DNA of 64,000 nucleotides from Posidonia oceanica (lineage: Eukaryota > Streptophyta > Magnoliopsida > Alismatales > Posidoniaceae): the NCBI GenBank assembly GCA_037176725.1, contig JAZBRS010000023.1, positions 28,453,001 to 28,517,000 of the forward strand, written 5' to 3'. The translations under genes were made by a program, and so were the position numbers. How positions within the stretch are numbered: the first letter of the stretch is position 1; each line of letters starts with the position of its first letter. Shown here piece after piece: positions 22,888-33,341 of this stretch. The notes beneath the pieces are model-generated. The model was not told the DNA's origin and ran no database searches. It saw only the letters and a list, made by a program, of their open reading frames with translations.

Positions 22888-24281
22888 TGTGGATATGGGG
22901 TTTTGGTGAGGTGAGAAGAGAGGAGGAGGGTTGGGGGAGAAGAGGCTTCTTTTGCTCTCTTGCTCGCTCTATCTTCTCTTTCTCGGGGTTCCCTTTTTTG
23001 TATCCGACTCCGTCACTCCACGTGTGATGGAATTGGTGTGATCGCCACTCTCGGTTCGCTTTTGTCGGCCCTCGAGATGCCTTGGGGAGATGTAATGTGG
23101 TTGCAGGTTCAGCTACCTTGGGACAACGCCAACGTTGCCCAAGGGTGCCCGTGCTTGATGAGCTCTTTCTTCCTTCTTCCTCCTTGTATGACAAACGTTA
23201 GCAAAGCAAAACAAACAAAACAATATAAAGATGGATCAATATGTGTAGTAACCTATCCAGAATTAGTAGAAAAGAAAATAAAGAAAGCGTAGTGAGATAC
23301 GTACCCGAGGGGTTTGATCCCCTCGGTTGCAACTAATAGAGATGTATGCCTAGCTAAAACAATATACGAACTTGAAATAAAATGCTTGATTATGCTATGT
23401 AATTAAACATGTGATATCAGAAATGAAAAGAAAACAAAGGAAATAGAGTCCCCTCTATCTATGCACAAGGTGCAAACTGTGTTGACATGAAGCCAACAAC
23501 GACAAAGGGACATTTAAGCTTTTCGAAGACTCTCCTTCTTTCAAAATCTCTCTTCTCTCTTTCAATTCTTAAGGACCTCACTTCTCTAAGATTTTTAATC
23601 TCAAGAGAGCATGTGAGTTCCAAAAATTCCACCACTACTTTTCTCTCTCAAAATTCTGGCTTTGAACTCTGTGGGGGTACCCTTGCTTTTATAAAAGCAG
23701 GGGAGAAAAAAAAGGACACAAATGCCAAGTCAGCAGAGTTTCCTGTTTCAGAAGTGTTATACGCTGGAAAACCAGCGTATAACGTTATAAGCGAAAGTAC
23801 CCGCATATAACGACCTCCGAGGCATAACTGCCAGGATCAGAGAAGATTCTCCAATTAAGGAGACTTTAAGTGTGATTAAACTCGACTTTGATGGCTTTGA
23901 TCGGTCAACAGATTCCAAAGAAGGCAAAAACATGATTTTTGGATTAGGGCAAATAAGGAAAGCTTTGGACTGACTGGGTTGCCACGTTAGATGCTGGAAA
24001 ACCAGCGGCCAATGTTAGCCGCTGGATAACTAGCGGCCAACGTTGTACGCTGAGAAGCCAGCGGACAACACCCTTAATCAGTTTAACTTCCAAATTTGAT
24101 TAGGACGTGAAAAGCACTCAGGTTGCTAACATTTGGGGCTTAGATAAGGATAGCATTTTGGACTTTGAGGGAAACATTTGGCTCAAGTGAGACATTCAGG
24201 AATGGGTGGAGGGCTCCTAAGAGCGACCTAATGCAAGAGACTATCTTAACATGAAGGGAGTGCCAAAATGGGGTATCTACA
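22888..24281 (-). mobile_element. LTR, probable 5' LTR of element I
   Basis: Minus-strand TGTAGATACCCCATTTTGGC (24,281) to ...ATATCCACA (22,888), 1,394 bp. TATA box TATAAAAG at 23,693-23,686; motif sites at 23,757-23,815 (TTATACGCTGG / CCAGCGTATAA) and 23,985-24,070 (GCGGCCAACGTTGTACGC). Flanks CAGAC (left) and ATGAA (right) do not match, so it is not a solo LTR; the right flank is gag of element II. The U5 region contains the inverted pair CCTTGGGACAACG / CGTTGCCCAAGG. Confidence 0.8.
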
Positions 24282-24503
24282 ATGAACATGTTTGCAGAGA
24301 TGATAGAGGCCCGAGCAATCGATCTCCCGCCTCGAAGACCTGAAGGGGCGAACTGCGACAGAAGCAAATATTGCCAGTACCACAGGAGACGTGGGCACAA
24401 TTTAAAAGACTGCTGGGTCTTTAAGGACATCGTCTATGACCTGATGGACGTAGACGTCTTCAATTGGGATGTATTGATAGAGAGGGTTCGGAAGCGCCAT
24501 TAA
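24282..24503 (+). pseudogene. gag: Gag fragment with CX2HX4HX4C knuckle, element II
   Basis: 73 codons ending in TAA, homologous to element I Gag at 18,266 (shared NCDRSKYC, GHN.KDCW, DIVYD, DVF.WDVL). The knuckle reads C-QY-H-RRRG-H-NLKD-C, so His replaces the second Cys of the classical CCHC box. The N-terminal part is cut by the LTR junction at 24,281, and the protein ends where element I continues towards protease. Confidence 0.8.
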
Positions 24504-25099
24504 GACTGAAGCCTGCTTCTCAAGAGCCTCTACTGATGGAGGCTACACTAGGGGCATTTCCCCAAAGTGTTGTAAATAGACTTTTCCTTCCTTGTTTTTG
24601 TATTTGTTTCTGCTAAAATATACCTAAATAAAGTATCTTTTCCTTCCATAAAATATAAATATAAACAAATGAGAAGAAGATTCACCACCCAAGCCTGAGA
24701 AGTTGAGAACTTAATGGGATGGACCATACTTGGTAGTTGAAGCATATCTAGGCAACGCCTATTGTTGGCCAAAAGGATAGCACTGGGCCCGAACATTCCT
24801 GGAATGCACTGCAATAAATGCTACCCTTGAACCGCATGTCGAGCCAATAGAATACCCGTGCCTGTGAACTCACTGTTCCCGAAGCCTAGGAATCCTGCTT
24901 CTAACCTCATCTCACAAACACTCTCTGGAGAGGAAGTATCACTGATCCAAACACTGAGACAGAGGCAGACCTTTATGAGTTCCCTTCCCAATCCTTGAAA
25001 AACGAGTCCACACACTTCCTACAAGTCGGACATGTCTTTTGGTAAATGTCCAAAGCCAAGCTTAGAAGCGCAAAAGAGGGGAGTGTACCGAAATAAAAA
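24504..25099 (+). pseudogene. Integrase tail remnant and following sequence, element II
   Basis: About 24,690-24,815 reads KLRT, WDGPYLVVEAYLGNAYCWPKG with stops, matching the element I integrase C-terminus (KLRPNWEEPYL...). Gag is therefore followed almost directly by the end of integrase: protease, RT, RNase H and the integrase core are missing. The remainder up to 25,099 is decayed 3' sequence also present after the element I integrase. Confidence 0.6.
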
Positions 25100-25980
25100 G
25101 AAAGGAGTGTGTCGGTCCATCAAATAAATATCTGTTGGCCGAACACTCAAAATGGGGGTGAAACTACTAAATGCCTACCCAAAAGAGCAGAGAAAAGGAA
25201 AAGAAGGCAGCAAAGAAGCTGTCCATCAAACAAAAGAGAGGGGAAAAGATGGCAGCAAAGAAGCTGTCCAAGAAAAGAAGGCAGCAAAGAAGTTGTCCAT
25301 GTGTCAAAACTAAAAAATAAGGGATTAAAAAGCGCAATAGGATTTGACCTTGGGCTGGGAGGGATAGAATTCTAAATCTCTAGGGAAAGTCTCAGGATAG
25401 GTCATTACGTCTTTCCCTACACCCTGCACTATACACTGAGAGGCAAGGGACAGGAACCTAGGTCTAGAGGCAATTTGGTGCCAAAGCAAGCTTATAGTAT
25501 CATTTGGCTCCAAGATTGCGCAAGGGACCCAATTGTCAAGATTTTCCCAACCATGAGGTTTCCTGTTTCCCAACTCCTTGGAAGATTCTTCTTCTCCTAA
25601 AACCCAAAAATAATAATAAAGTCAAAAATCCAAAAAATGACAAAACCAAAAAATCATAAAAAATCATAGAACCAAAAATCCAAAAAAAAAAAGATGATAA
25701 AACCAAAAAATCATAAAGCCAAAAAATCAAAATGATAAAACCAAAAATAAAAAAACCAAAAATCCAAAAAATGAGCAAAAGATCAAAAAAAAAGGAAAAA
25801 AAGAAAAGAAATATAGAGTAGGGTAAAATCTACCCAACCAACATCACCTCATGAAACTGATAACAAATTTGGCCGATGATAAAAAATCTAGGGCATTAGC
25901 GACTCCGCGTCGCGTTTTGACCACTCCTATTCAGGACGATCACTTGGTACTCGCTTACGAGTCGATATCATCTTCATGTA
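25100..25980 (+). other. Conserved post-pol spacer of element II
   Basis: Three imperfect repeats of about 40 bp containing ggcagcaaagaagctgtcca (25,205-25,300) and A-rich caaaaaatcataaagccaaa repeats (25,600-25,790). These match, inverted, 10,500-11,210 of element I, up to and including ctacccaaccaacatcacct (about 25,828). No ORF is convincing. Confidence 0.6.
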
Positions 25981-26109
25981 GACAACAAATTTGAGGCCAG
26001 ATTTATTATCTTCCACCTAAGTTTATTTCAAGCAATATATGTACATACTTATTATTTTCCCTTGGACTAGGGGCACCCTAGATGGTCTAATATGATTTTG
26101 TTTAAGTTT

Positions 26110-26390
26110 CTCTGCAGAAAACTACTGATATATGTTGGACGTTGCCAGATTTTGCGTCATACATTGAACGCAACCTATTCTGGCATCCAACGTGGCAAAA
26201 AAGGAAAAAATAAATAAGAGTTTATTGGACGCAATCTATTCTTGCGTCATACATTTGACGCAACCTGTTCTGGCGTTCAACGCAGCAAAAAAGAAAAATA
26301 AATATGAGTTGTTGGACGCTATCTATTCTAGCGTCCTATGTTAGACGCATAGAAAGTTGCGTCCAACGTTTTTCAGCAACTTAGGTTGCT
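26110..26390. promoter_or_regulatory. Motif cluster, GCGTCATA variant
   Basis: Repeated TTGGACGCAA ... TTGCGTCATACATT and GGCGTTCAACG sites (26,130-26,375), with one GTTGGACGC ... GCGTCCTATGTTAGACGC set. The arms are less symmetric than in other clusters (GCGTCATA opposite TTGGACGC). It lies downstream of B' on the gene's own strand. Confidence 0.55.
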
Positions 26391-26973
26391 GAACTTCGCT
26401 CATGGCCCTCCAAATCCGTGGACAAATTGCCAAACCAATTTCTACCAGTTCCAGAGGCTTCTACAAGTTGAAATACACGTGTGGGCGTTGGTTTCATATT
26501 TTTTGAACCTCCGGGCTATCCAGAATCACCTGTTGTAGTTTACATTAACTTATTAACTTGTTAAAGCACCAACGGTTGCGGAATTCAGAATTAAAGCTCG
26601 CAGGTGAAATTTTTCTTCATAACTCTGTCATTTGCATATTATTACACGTAATTAAACTTGTTTCACGTTAAATTGAATTAAAAGCCATTATTTGGAGGTG
26701 CTCCCTCGATTATTAGTTATCTTAGTTCATTTTCAACTTAGAGAAAGGTAAAGAAAAAAGAAAACATTTGACAAGTTTGCTAAGTGTGCAGAAAATCTTT
26801 ATCATTTATAAATCTGAGTTTTCTACAATATCACTGGGACATACCCCTGAGGTACAAGTGCTGAAAAGAAAAAAGGAAAGCAGCAACAGCTAACAATATC
26901 ACCAGGGCATACCCTGAGGTACAAGTGTTGTCAAGTACAAAAAAGAAAAGAAAGAAAAAGAGAACAGCAACAA
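26391..26973 (-). other. 3' flank of gene B'
   Basis: A/T-rich, no gene. Minus-strand 26,780-26,590 matches the sequence after gene B (ttctgcacacttagcaaact and what follows), so it is likely the 3' UTR. Two copies of a short segment, atatcaccagggcataccct-like, lie at 26,828-26,935. Confidence 0.5.
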
Positions 26974-29900
26974 CTAAGTGGCACTCTCCCCCTCACCCTC
27001 GGGAGCTGAAGGAGGAACTGAAGGAGGAACCGAAGGAGGAGCCGAAGGAGGAGCTGCAAGGGGTTGTGCCGATTGACGCACTGAGCCACCTGAGGAAGCC
27101 TGTGACGCAGCTCGAGACCCCCCAACCGGTGGACGATGGCTGCCAAAGCGATGCCTCGATGCAGACAACGGAGGAGGAGGAACTCGGCGACTAGTGGAAA
27201 CACTACCAAGCACGGCCTCCCGTTGGTAATGCATTGCCTCGGTCTCGAACTGAGCTGCCATCGCACGATCCATATCTTGTTCCTGCAAGAAAAGACAGAG
27301 GAGAAGCATCAAGCCATTAGCATAAGCAAGCATATGAATTTAAAAGGCAGAAGAGCAAGTTATACCTTCTGAGCCACCTCCAGCTGCCTCCTCAGCTCGG
27401 CAATCTCTGCAGCCGAATCAGTCACCGGTAGGGGTTGCTGCTGCGCAGCAAGCCGAGTAATCTTAGCAGCCCTCTCCTCAGCAAGCCGTTGTACCTCCTC
27501 CAGCTGCTCCTCAAGGCGTAAAGCACGCTCCAAGGCACCTGCCATAGTCTGCTCCAACTGCCGCTGAAGATCGTCAATCTGCAAAAGCCGGAACCAAAGT
27601 CAGAATTGAATCAAGAAATATAAAGGGAAAGTATACTACAATACTTACCATACTCTGAAGGTGGAAAATCTCCTCGGCATGACCCGGTGGAAGGGCAGAA
27701 CTAGTTGAAGGCTGCAAAAGCAAAGGAGGCACAATTAGCACAATTTTCAAGACAAACAACTATGCTATAAAATTAAATGCAAACCTGAGAAGCAAAGGCT
27801 CGCAGATGCTCAACCTCCTTGGTCAACTCAGCAATGCGCCTAACCAGATCGCGCTCGCGCTGACTGTGCTCGTCAGTAGTCCTCAGCTGCAAGGGGCAAA
27901 GCCCAAACAAGTTAGTTGTCAAGAAATACAAACAATACAAATTGAAACATAAAGGTAAATACTCACCGCTATCTCCATCTGAATCCTGTGAGAGCGGAAG
28001 GACTCCCGCAACTCGCCCACAGCCATCGCTGCCACATCTGGAGCGGTGTCACCCATGGTAAGGTTCGACCGCCTCAGAAAATGAGAGCCATGGAAGACCA
28101 TGAGCTCGCTAAACTGGTCATCCATCCACCTGGCCCAAGCCAGCTTGTCCTCAGCAGTCGCATCAATAGGAGTGGTGGAGCCGCCTCGAACCCAGTCCAG
28201 CAACTGTGGACCGTAGGTGTCAACCCAATGGCGAGCATGTCCACCTCCCCCCCGTATCTCGCACCAAACTCAGAACGGGTGAGCCTGAGGCTGAATTTGC
28301 TGGTGCCCCAATTGCCTAAGTGCCCGGCTGATCTGCTGGAAGTGGCAGTGGTTCCAGCAGTGGAGCCAAATGTTTCGGTCGAAAACTGTCCGGTCCCGAG
28401 CTATCTCAGGGACATCCTCGTGCTCCCCCTCGGCGTAAGGATACCAGATCACCTGAAAAGCAAACAGGGAATCAGTAAACCAAAAGAAGAATAATATATC
28501 AGCAGGGGCATATTACCTGGGCAGGAATCAGCATCTCAAAGAAGAGACGCCCGACATAGCGATGGCCGGTGACCGCCTCAGGTGCATGAGTGGCTTGACT
28601 CCAGTGCAGTCCCCACGGGAAGGACATCCCTGCCTTAGGAACTGAAGGTGGGATGGGCCTCATGAAAGTAAAGTGGTCCCATACCGACATCTGCAAGTAA
28701 AAAGAAAGAAATCATCAGTCGAGCATGCAAAGTAAATAATATTTGAAGCTTAAATAAGAAAAGAAAGTTTATATACCTGAAAGAATGGCAGGTTCCCACC
28801 AAGCTGACGGGAACTACCATCAGAAAACTTGAAGAGCACGGTGTAGAAAAACGACAGGCTCGCAGCTCCCCAAGCGTACTCCCCTACTCGATCTAAGTCG
28901 GCAAGTAGGGGTAGGAACATTGCTGAAATCCGTGAAGTGGCGTGGCTAAAAAGCAAGTACCCGAACAAAACTAGAAGAAAGGCGCGGAGCTGCTAATCGG
29001 CGTCCTCCCCAAGCTCCATCGCTATCTCTCGGGAGTCCTCGACGCGCTGAACCGCTGAGGTAGTAACAAAAAGGCGGGGCCCGTACATGACAACCCTCCT
29101 CCCCACCAACTCCACCATCATAGAGGAGTAGTCGGAGTGTACTGGGCCAGTCACCGGACATCCCATCACCCGTAGGCCAGTCAGCCGGGCCATGTCCTCC
29201 AGAGAAACGACGAACTCGCCAACCCGGGTCACGAACGAGCTCGTATGGGGATGGTAGCGCTCTGCTGTAAACTCTAGAAGCCTCAACTCAAGCTGGAAAG
29301 GAGGAATGGACAGGAAGTGTCCAAACCCCATATGCTGAAGCCGCTCGTGTTGGAAAGGCGCCAACATTCGGTAGCACCTGAGGACCTGACCCCAGTGGCA
29401 ACGCACGACGGCGGGAGCCCGACTCTGCAAGAGAGAGGAAAATTGTCAGATCAAGTCAAATATGATAATGAATTGAATTCGAATGGAAAATGTGATTACC
29501 TGTCCCTTGGTCGCCAGTGCAGCTACCGCAAACTCGGCCTGGGCTGCATCCCTGTGCGGACCCGAGGCCTGCACCTCGTCACGGGGTATGTGAACCCGAG
29601 TGAAGTCTGGAGGAGTGCCAACCTCGCCCTTCGCCTCCAGGCGAACGAACTCCAGGATCCTCTGGTACCAAGAGTCGTCCTCAACTACTGGTGCGGCCGC
29701 CTCCTCTGCAGGATCGGAGTCCTCGCTGTCAGACCCAGCGCTCTCGGAGTCCTCACCAAGGGTGGCCAATGAGTCAGAACTCTCCGAGCCACTAGAACTA
29801 CTCGTCACCCCAGGCTCCTCGACGTCTGCCTGTACCGCCGCCTCAGACTCCTCAACGTTTGCCGGTACCGCTGCCTCGAACTCTCCAATGTCTGCCAGTG

Positions 29901-30153
29901 CCGTCACCCCAGGTTCGTCCATCGCCGACATCACAGCCTCCGATTCCGCCACCTTAGGTTTCTCCGGCACACTCACCGGAGACGGCTCAGGCCCGCCGGA
30001 AGTCGATGGGCCCTCCCTCGTCCGGGCCAGCTTCTTCGGCCTCATGTACGTCTTGCCAAATCTCGGCATAAACTGAAAAAAAGGGGAAGAAACCAACGAG
30101 AATCAGGGCACCACGCCAGAGGAAGGGGGAATGGCAGGGGAGGAAGAGCATAC
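26974..30153 (-). pseudogene. Gene B': eight-exon plant-mobile-domain-like antisense gene
   Basis: Best-preserved copy of gene B. Coding exons: 30,069-29,500, 29,424-28,777, 28,690-28,517, 28,452-27,967, 27,886-27,785, 27,711-27,649, 27,578-27,366, 27,282-26,974; a GT-AG intron in the 5' UTR spans 30,153-30,073. All seven coding introns are short (49-87 bp... 135 bp at most), GT-AG, phase 0. The product would be 854 aa: acidic N-terminus, conserved DEVQASGPHRDA, PMD-like exon 2 (GFGHFLSIPPF, GEFVVSLEDMARLTGL), ADLDRVGEYAWG, exon 4 with CHFQQISRALRQLG, coiled-coil exons 5-7, Pro/Ser-rich end EGEGESAT. Only two in-frame stops: TAG at 28,995 and TGA at 28,272; the TGA is shared with B. Antisense to gag-pol. 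Function unknown. Confidence 0.8.
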
Positions 30154-30358
30154 CTGCAAATGTCGCCGGAACCGCCGGTTGCAGTCGCCGTGAACACCGC
30201 ACACGCCGAAGTCACCGTAGACAGTGCCCTAGCCGCCTAATGCGTGTGAACGACGCCCACGCCTCACGTCGGAGGAGTTCGAAGGTGGAGGAGAGTTGCT
30301 GTCGCCGGAGAAGAAGAAGGAAAGAGTGGGAAAGTGAAGAGCCGAGGAGACGGGTGGT

Positions 30359-30520
30359 CTTTAAAGGCCCCGACACGTTGGATGCTACAGGTTTTTGCGT
30401 CATACATTGGACGCAGTAAATAATAGTGTCGTACACCTAGATGACAGTTTAGATGTTGGACGCATTACATTCTTGCGTCATATGTTGGACGCAGAAGGAT
30501 ATAGCGTCTAATACTTCAGA
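30359..30520 (-). promoter_or_regulatory. Promoter region of B': TTTAAA box and motif cluster
   Basis: On the minus strand TTGGACGC / GCGTCATA-type sites (30,520-30,372) are followed within about 6 bp by CCTTTAAAGACC (TTTAAAG at 30,366-30,360), a TATA variant. The ATG of B' lies about 290 bp downstream, with the 5' UTR intron between. This is the same order as for genes A, B and C. Confidence 0.5.
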
Positions 30521-30689
30521 GCAACTTAAAATGTTGAATTTTGCCAGAAAGCCTCAAAATCAATTTTCTTCCAATTCCAGAGGTTTCTACAAGCTAGAGT
30601 GCTCATGGGGATGATGCCATCATGATTTTTGAGCCCCCGGATAGCAAAGAACCCCGGAGCACAATCGGGCAAACAAAGCCAAAGAAGTA

Positions 30690-30965
30690 TCCTTTTATTC
30701 CCTTGGGCAACCCCCTCGGCGTGTTTTATTTCAGTTTTTCCCTTGGGCAACCCCCTCGGCGTGTCTTATTTCAGTTTTTCCTTGGACAACCCCCTCGATG
30801 TGTTTTATTTCAGTTTTTCCCTTAGGCAACCCCTTCGGCATGTTTTATTTCAGTTTTTCCTTGGGTAACCCCCTCAGCGTGTTTTATTTCAGTTTTTCCT
30901 TGGGCAACCCCCTCGGCGATGTTTTAGTTCAGTTTTTCCTTGGGCAACCCCCTCGGCGAGTCTTT
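30690..30965 (-). repeat. Tandem array of about 40-bp units (7 copies)
   Basis: Plus-strand unit cccttgggcaaccccctcgg then cgtgttttatttcagttttt. It is the inverted, shorter counterpart of the 1,413-2,502 array, in the same position relative to gene B'. Confidence 0.9.
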
Positions 30966-31004
30966 TAAATTTCAGTTCTATCCCTTTGACCAACACCCAA
31001 AAGT

Positions 31005-31410
31005 CAATCCTTGAGTGTTGGATAATCCAGCTCAATCCTTGAGTGTTGGATAATCCAGCTCAATTCTTGAGTGTTGGATAATACAGCTCAATTCATGAGT
31101 GTTGGATAATCCAGCTCGATCTTGGATAATCCAGCTCGATCTTTAAGTGTTGGATAATTCAGCTCAATCCTTTAGTGATGAATGTTTGATCCAACTCGAT
31201 CCTTGAGTGTTGGGTAATCCAGCTCGATCCTTGAGTGTTGAATAATCCAGCTCGATCCTTGAGTGTTGGATAAATCTAGCTCGATCCTTGAGTGTTGGAT
31301 AATCCAACTCGATCCTTGAGTGTTGGATATTTGATCCAGCTCAATTCTTGAGTGATGGATGTCTGATCCAGCTCATTTTTCTCTGAGTGTTGGATGTTTG
31401 ATTCAGTTCA
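31005..31410. repeat. Tandem array of about 29-bp units (about 14 copies)
   Basis: Unit ccttgagtgttggataatcc then agctcgat. The core TGGATAATCCA is itself a short palindrome. No counterpart in element I. Some units are extended by gatgtttgatcc. Confidence 0.88.
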
Positions 31411-31462
31411 AGTCTTTTAAATGTCAGTTCGACCCCCTTAGGCAACCCCCTCGGTAAGTCTT

Positions 31463-31690
31463 TTAGTTAAACCCCGGAGCATAATCGGGTCACCAAAGCA
31501 AAGAACCCCGGAGCATAACCGGGTCACCAAAGCAAAGAACCCCGGAGAATAACCGGGTCATCAAAGCAAAGATTCCCGGAGCATAACCAGGTAACTAAAG
31601 CAAAGAACCCGGAGCACAATCGGATAAATAAAGCAAGACAATCCAAAAGCAGGTACCCCGGAGCACCACCGGGTAAACAAATTAAAGCCA
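31463..31690 (-). repeat. Tandem array of about 33-bp hairpin units (6-7 copies)
   Basis: Plus-strand unit aaagcaaagaaccccggagc then ataaccgggtcacc, the reverse complement of the 800-1,412 array, with the same CCCGG/CCGGG hairpin. It lies next to the LTR as in element I. Confidence 0.9.
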
Positions 31691-31743
31691 ACGGTATTAG
31701 TGACCCATCGTTTACTAACTCCCGGGTTAGAAGATGACGGTAT

Positions 31744-33168
31744 TGTGGATGTGGATTTTGGAGGGTGTTTAAGAAGATTATTGCGCCTCCACGTACGTCG
31801 TCAACTTTTGTGATCGCCACTCGCCTTTGGGTAGACAAGACACATTGGAGGGAGATGATGAAGCTGTGAGTACTCGAATCACTGGATCGACGGTAGGATG
31901 TCGTCCAGTGGCTCCTTCATGTTATGTAAGCAATTTCCTTTCCTTCAAAACAAATGAGAATAAAAGATGTAGATTAGTTCAAGTGTAGTAATGTTGACAA
32001 AGAAGAACAGAGAATACTAGAAACAAATAGATCTAATACGAACCAGGGGTTGTTCCCCGCATGCATATGCTATGGGTCCTATTTTAAGGAATGCAATATG
32101 AAATGTAATGAAGAAGATTGGAAGAAGATACTCCCTTTACCCTCGTCCTGTATGTAGTGGAGTGGAAGTGGGGGCACGGTCGGAGCTTCGACTAGGCTTG
32201 AGATCTCTGGGATCGTAGTAGGGATGTAGTAATCTCTGGGATCTTGGGTTTCTCTAGATTGAAGGTGGAGACTAGGGTTTCCGGCTTTCAAACTCTAGCT
32301 ATTTGAAGGTGGAAGCTCAAAACCCTGAAAACCTAAAGAGAATTTCTCTAAAATAGGTTTTCCTCACAACTAGCCGGGGGTTCAAACACTGGCCTACGGG
32401 GTCTTTTTATAGACTCTAGGGGTTTGGGTGGTTGGCACATAGAAATTTCTAGGAAAAGTGGCAGTTATGGCCAGTCGCCGCATGGATAGGCGACTAAAGC
32501 TAGCAACCGCCCAATCAAACGTGTGGAAAACCGTAGAAATTCGGTTGACGGGAGCCACGATCATTAGTCGCCGATTGGAGTGGCACCTAATGGTCAAGGA
32601 TTGTGGAGAAGATCGAGACAGTTCCGCAACCGTCTAGTCGCCTGTTGAGATGGCGCTTAAAGGTTGAGGGGTTAGTGGGAATTGACCGTGGAAAAGCAAC
32701 TGTCCGATTCGGTTAACGGCGCCCACGACTGTCAATCGTCGCTTAGAGTGGCGCCTAGGTTAGTCACCTGTTGACATGGTGCCTATCCCAGTCGCCTCTC
32801 CAGCTGGCAACTAGCAACGTCTTTTGCATTTTTAACCCTGTCTTTTAAGTTTGATCCAGAAAACTCGATTAAAAGCCCATAAAACTTCAGATATCTCTTG
32901 AAATCATAAAAATATCTTCTTTAACTCAAATCTGCCACGGATTTGAGTGGAAAAGTGTGCTTAAAGGTACTCAAACTTGCCACTAGTTTGGACGAGTCAA
33001 CTCTGCCACAGCTAACATCCTTGAGCTAAGTAGAATCAAGTGTTGTTTTTAAGCAAGTTACGAAAACTTCGGAAAATGTGTTATTAAAGCCTTAGATATG
33101 TGATCTGGGTGTCTCAGAAGTTCCTGTCCTCTATGAACTCTGAGAAATGCGAAAATGGGATATCTACA
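31744..33168 (-). mobile_element. LTR in minus orientation with adjoining PPT
   Basis: Minus strand: PPT-like CAAGGAGGGGCATC (33,182-33,169), then TGTAGATATCCC (33,168) to ...ATCCACA (31,744); 1,425 bp. TATA box TATAAAAA at 32,411-32,404. It is a diverged relative of the other TGTAGATA LTRs. Because the PPT is on its right, this is the 3' LTR of a minus-strand element whose remainder is missing. Flanks GGTAT and GATGC do not match. It has no clear GTTNNNCGC cluster. Confidence 0.65.
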
Positions 33169-33341
33169 GATGCCCCTCCTTGGAGTTGATCTTGGAACAA
33201 GATTGAGTCCAAGGTAAGAGAAATGTCCCATTGGCAGCAGGCATTGGATTTCATTTAGGATCTCCAGGTAGCGCCACACGGGAGCATCGTCTCGCCTTGT
33301 AGATAGTTTCGTGCCGAAGCCATCTTCAAGGAAGGGCAATC
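33169..33341. other. Junction of two opposed 3' ends
   Basis: Both ends resemble the 3' end of a Tat element: CTCCAAGGAGGGGCATC reading left and TTCAAGGAAGGGCAATC reading right, each followed by a TGTAGATATCCC LTR start. The two tails are similar to each other as inverted repeats, with about 140 bp between. Confidence 0.6.

Larger units (their letters stand above)
687..24281 (-). mobile_element. Tat/Ogre-like Ty3/gypsy retrotransposon, element I (degenerate)
   Basis: Minus-strand order is 5' LTR (22,888-24,281), leader, gag, protease 1, protease 2 plus G-patch, RT, RNase H, aRNase H, integrase (ends 11,538), then three genes on the opposite strand and two tandem arrays. RT before integrase identifies Ty3/gypsy; the second RNase H and the antisense extra ORFs are known marks of the Tat/Ogre lineage. 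The same order (integrase tail, conserved spacer, antisense gene, arrays) recurs inverted in element II, which supports treating it as one family. The 3' boundary at about 687 is uncertain. The 5' LTR abuts a gag fragment of element II at 24,282, so element I probably inserted into element II. Confidence 0.6.

Noticed and set aside
26974..30153. B' as an ordinary host gene captured by chance between elements
   Set aside because: The same exon structure is found at 4,598-7,731 in the same position relative to an integrase tail, conserved spacer and tandem arrays, so it travels with the element family.
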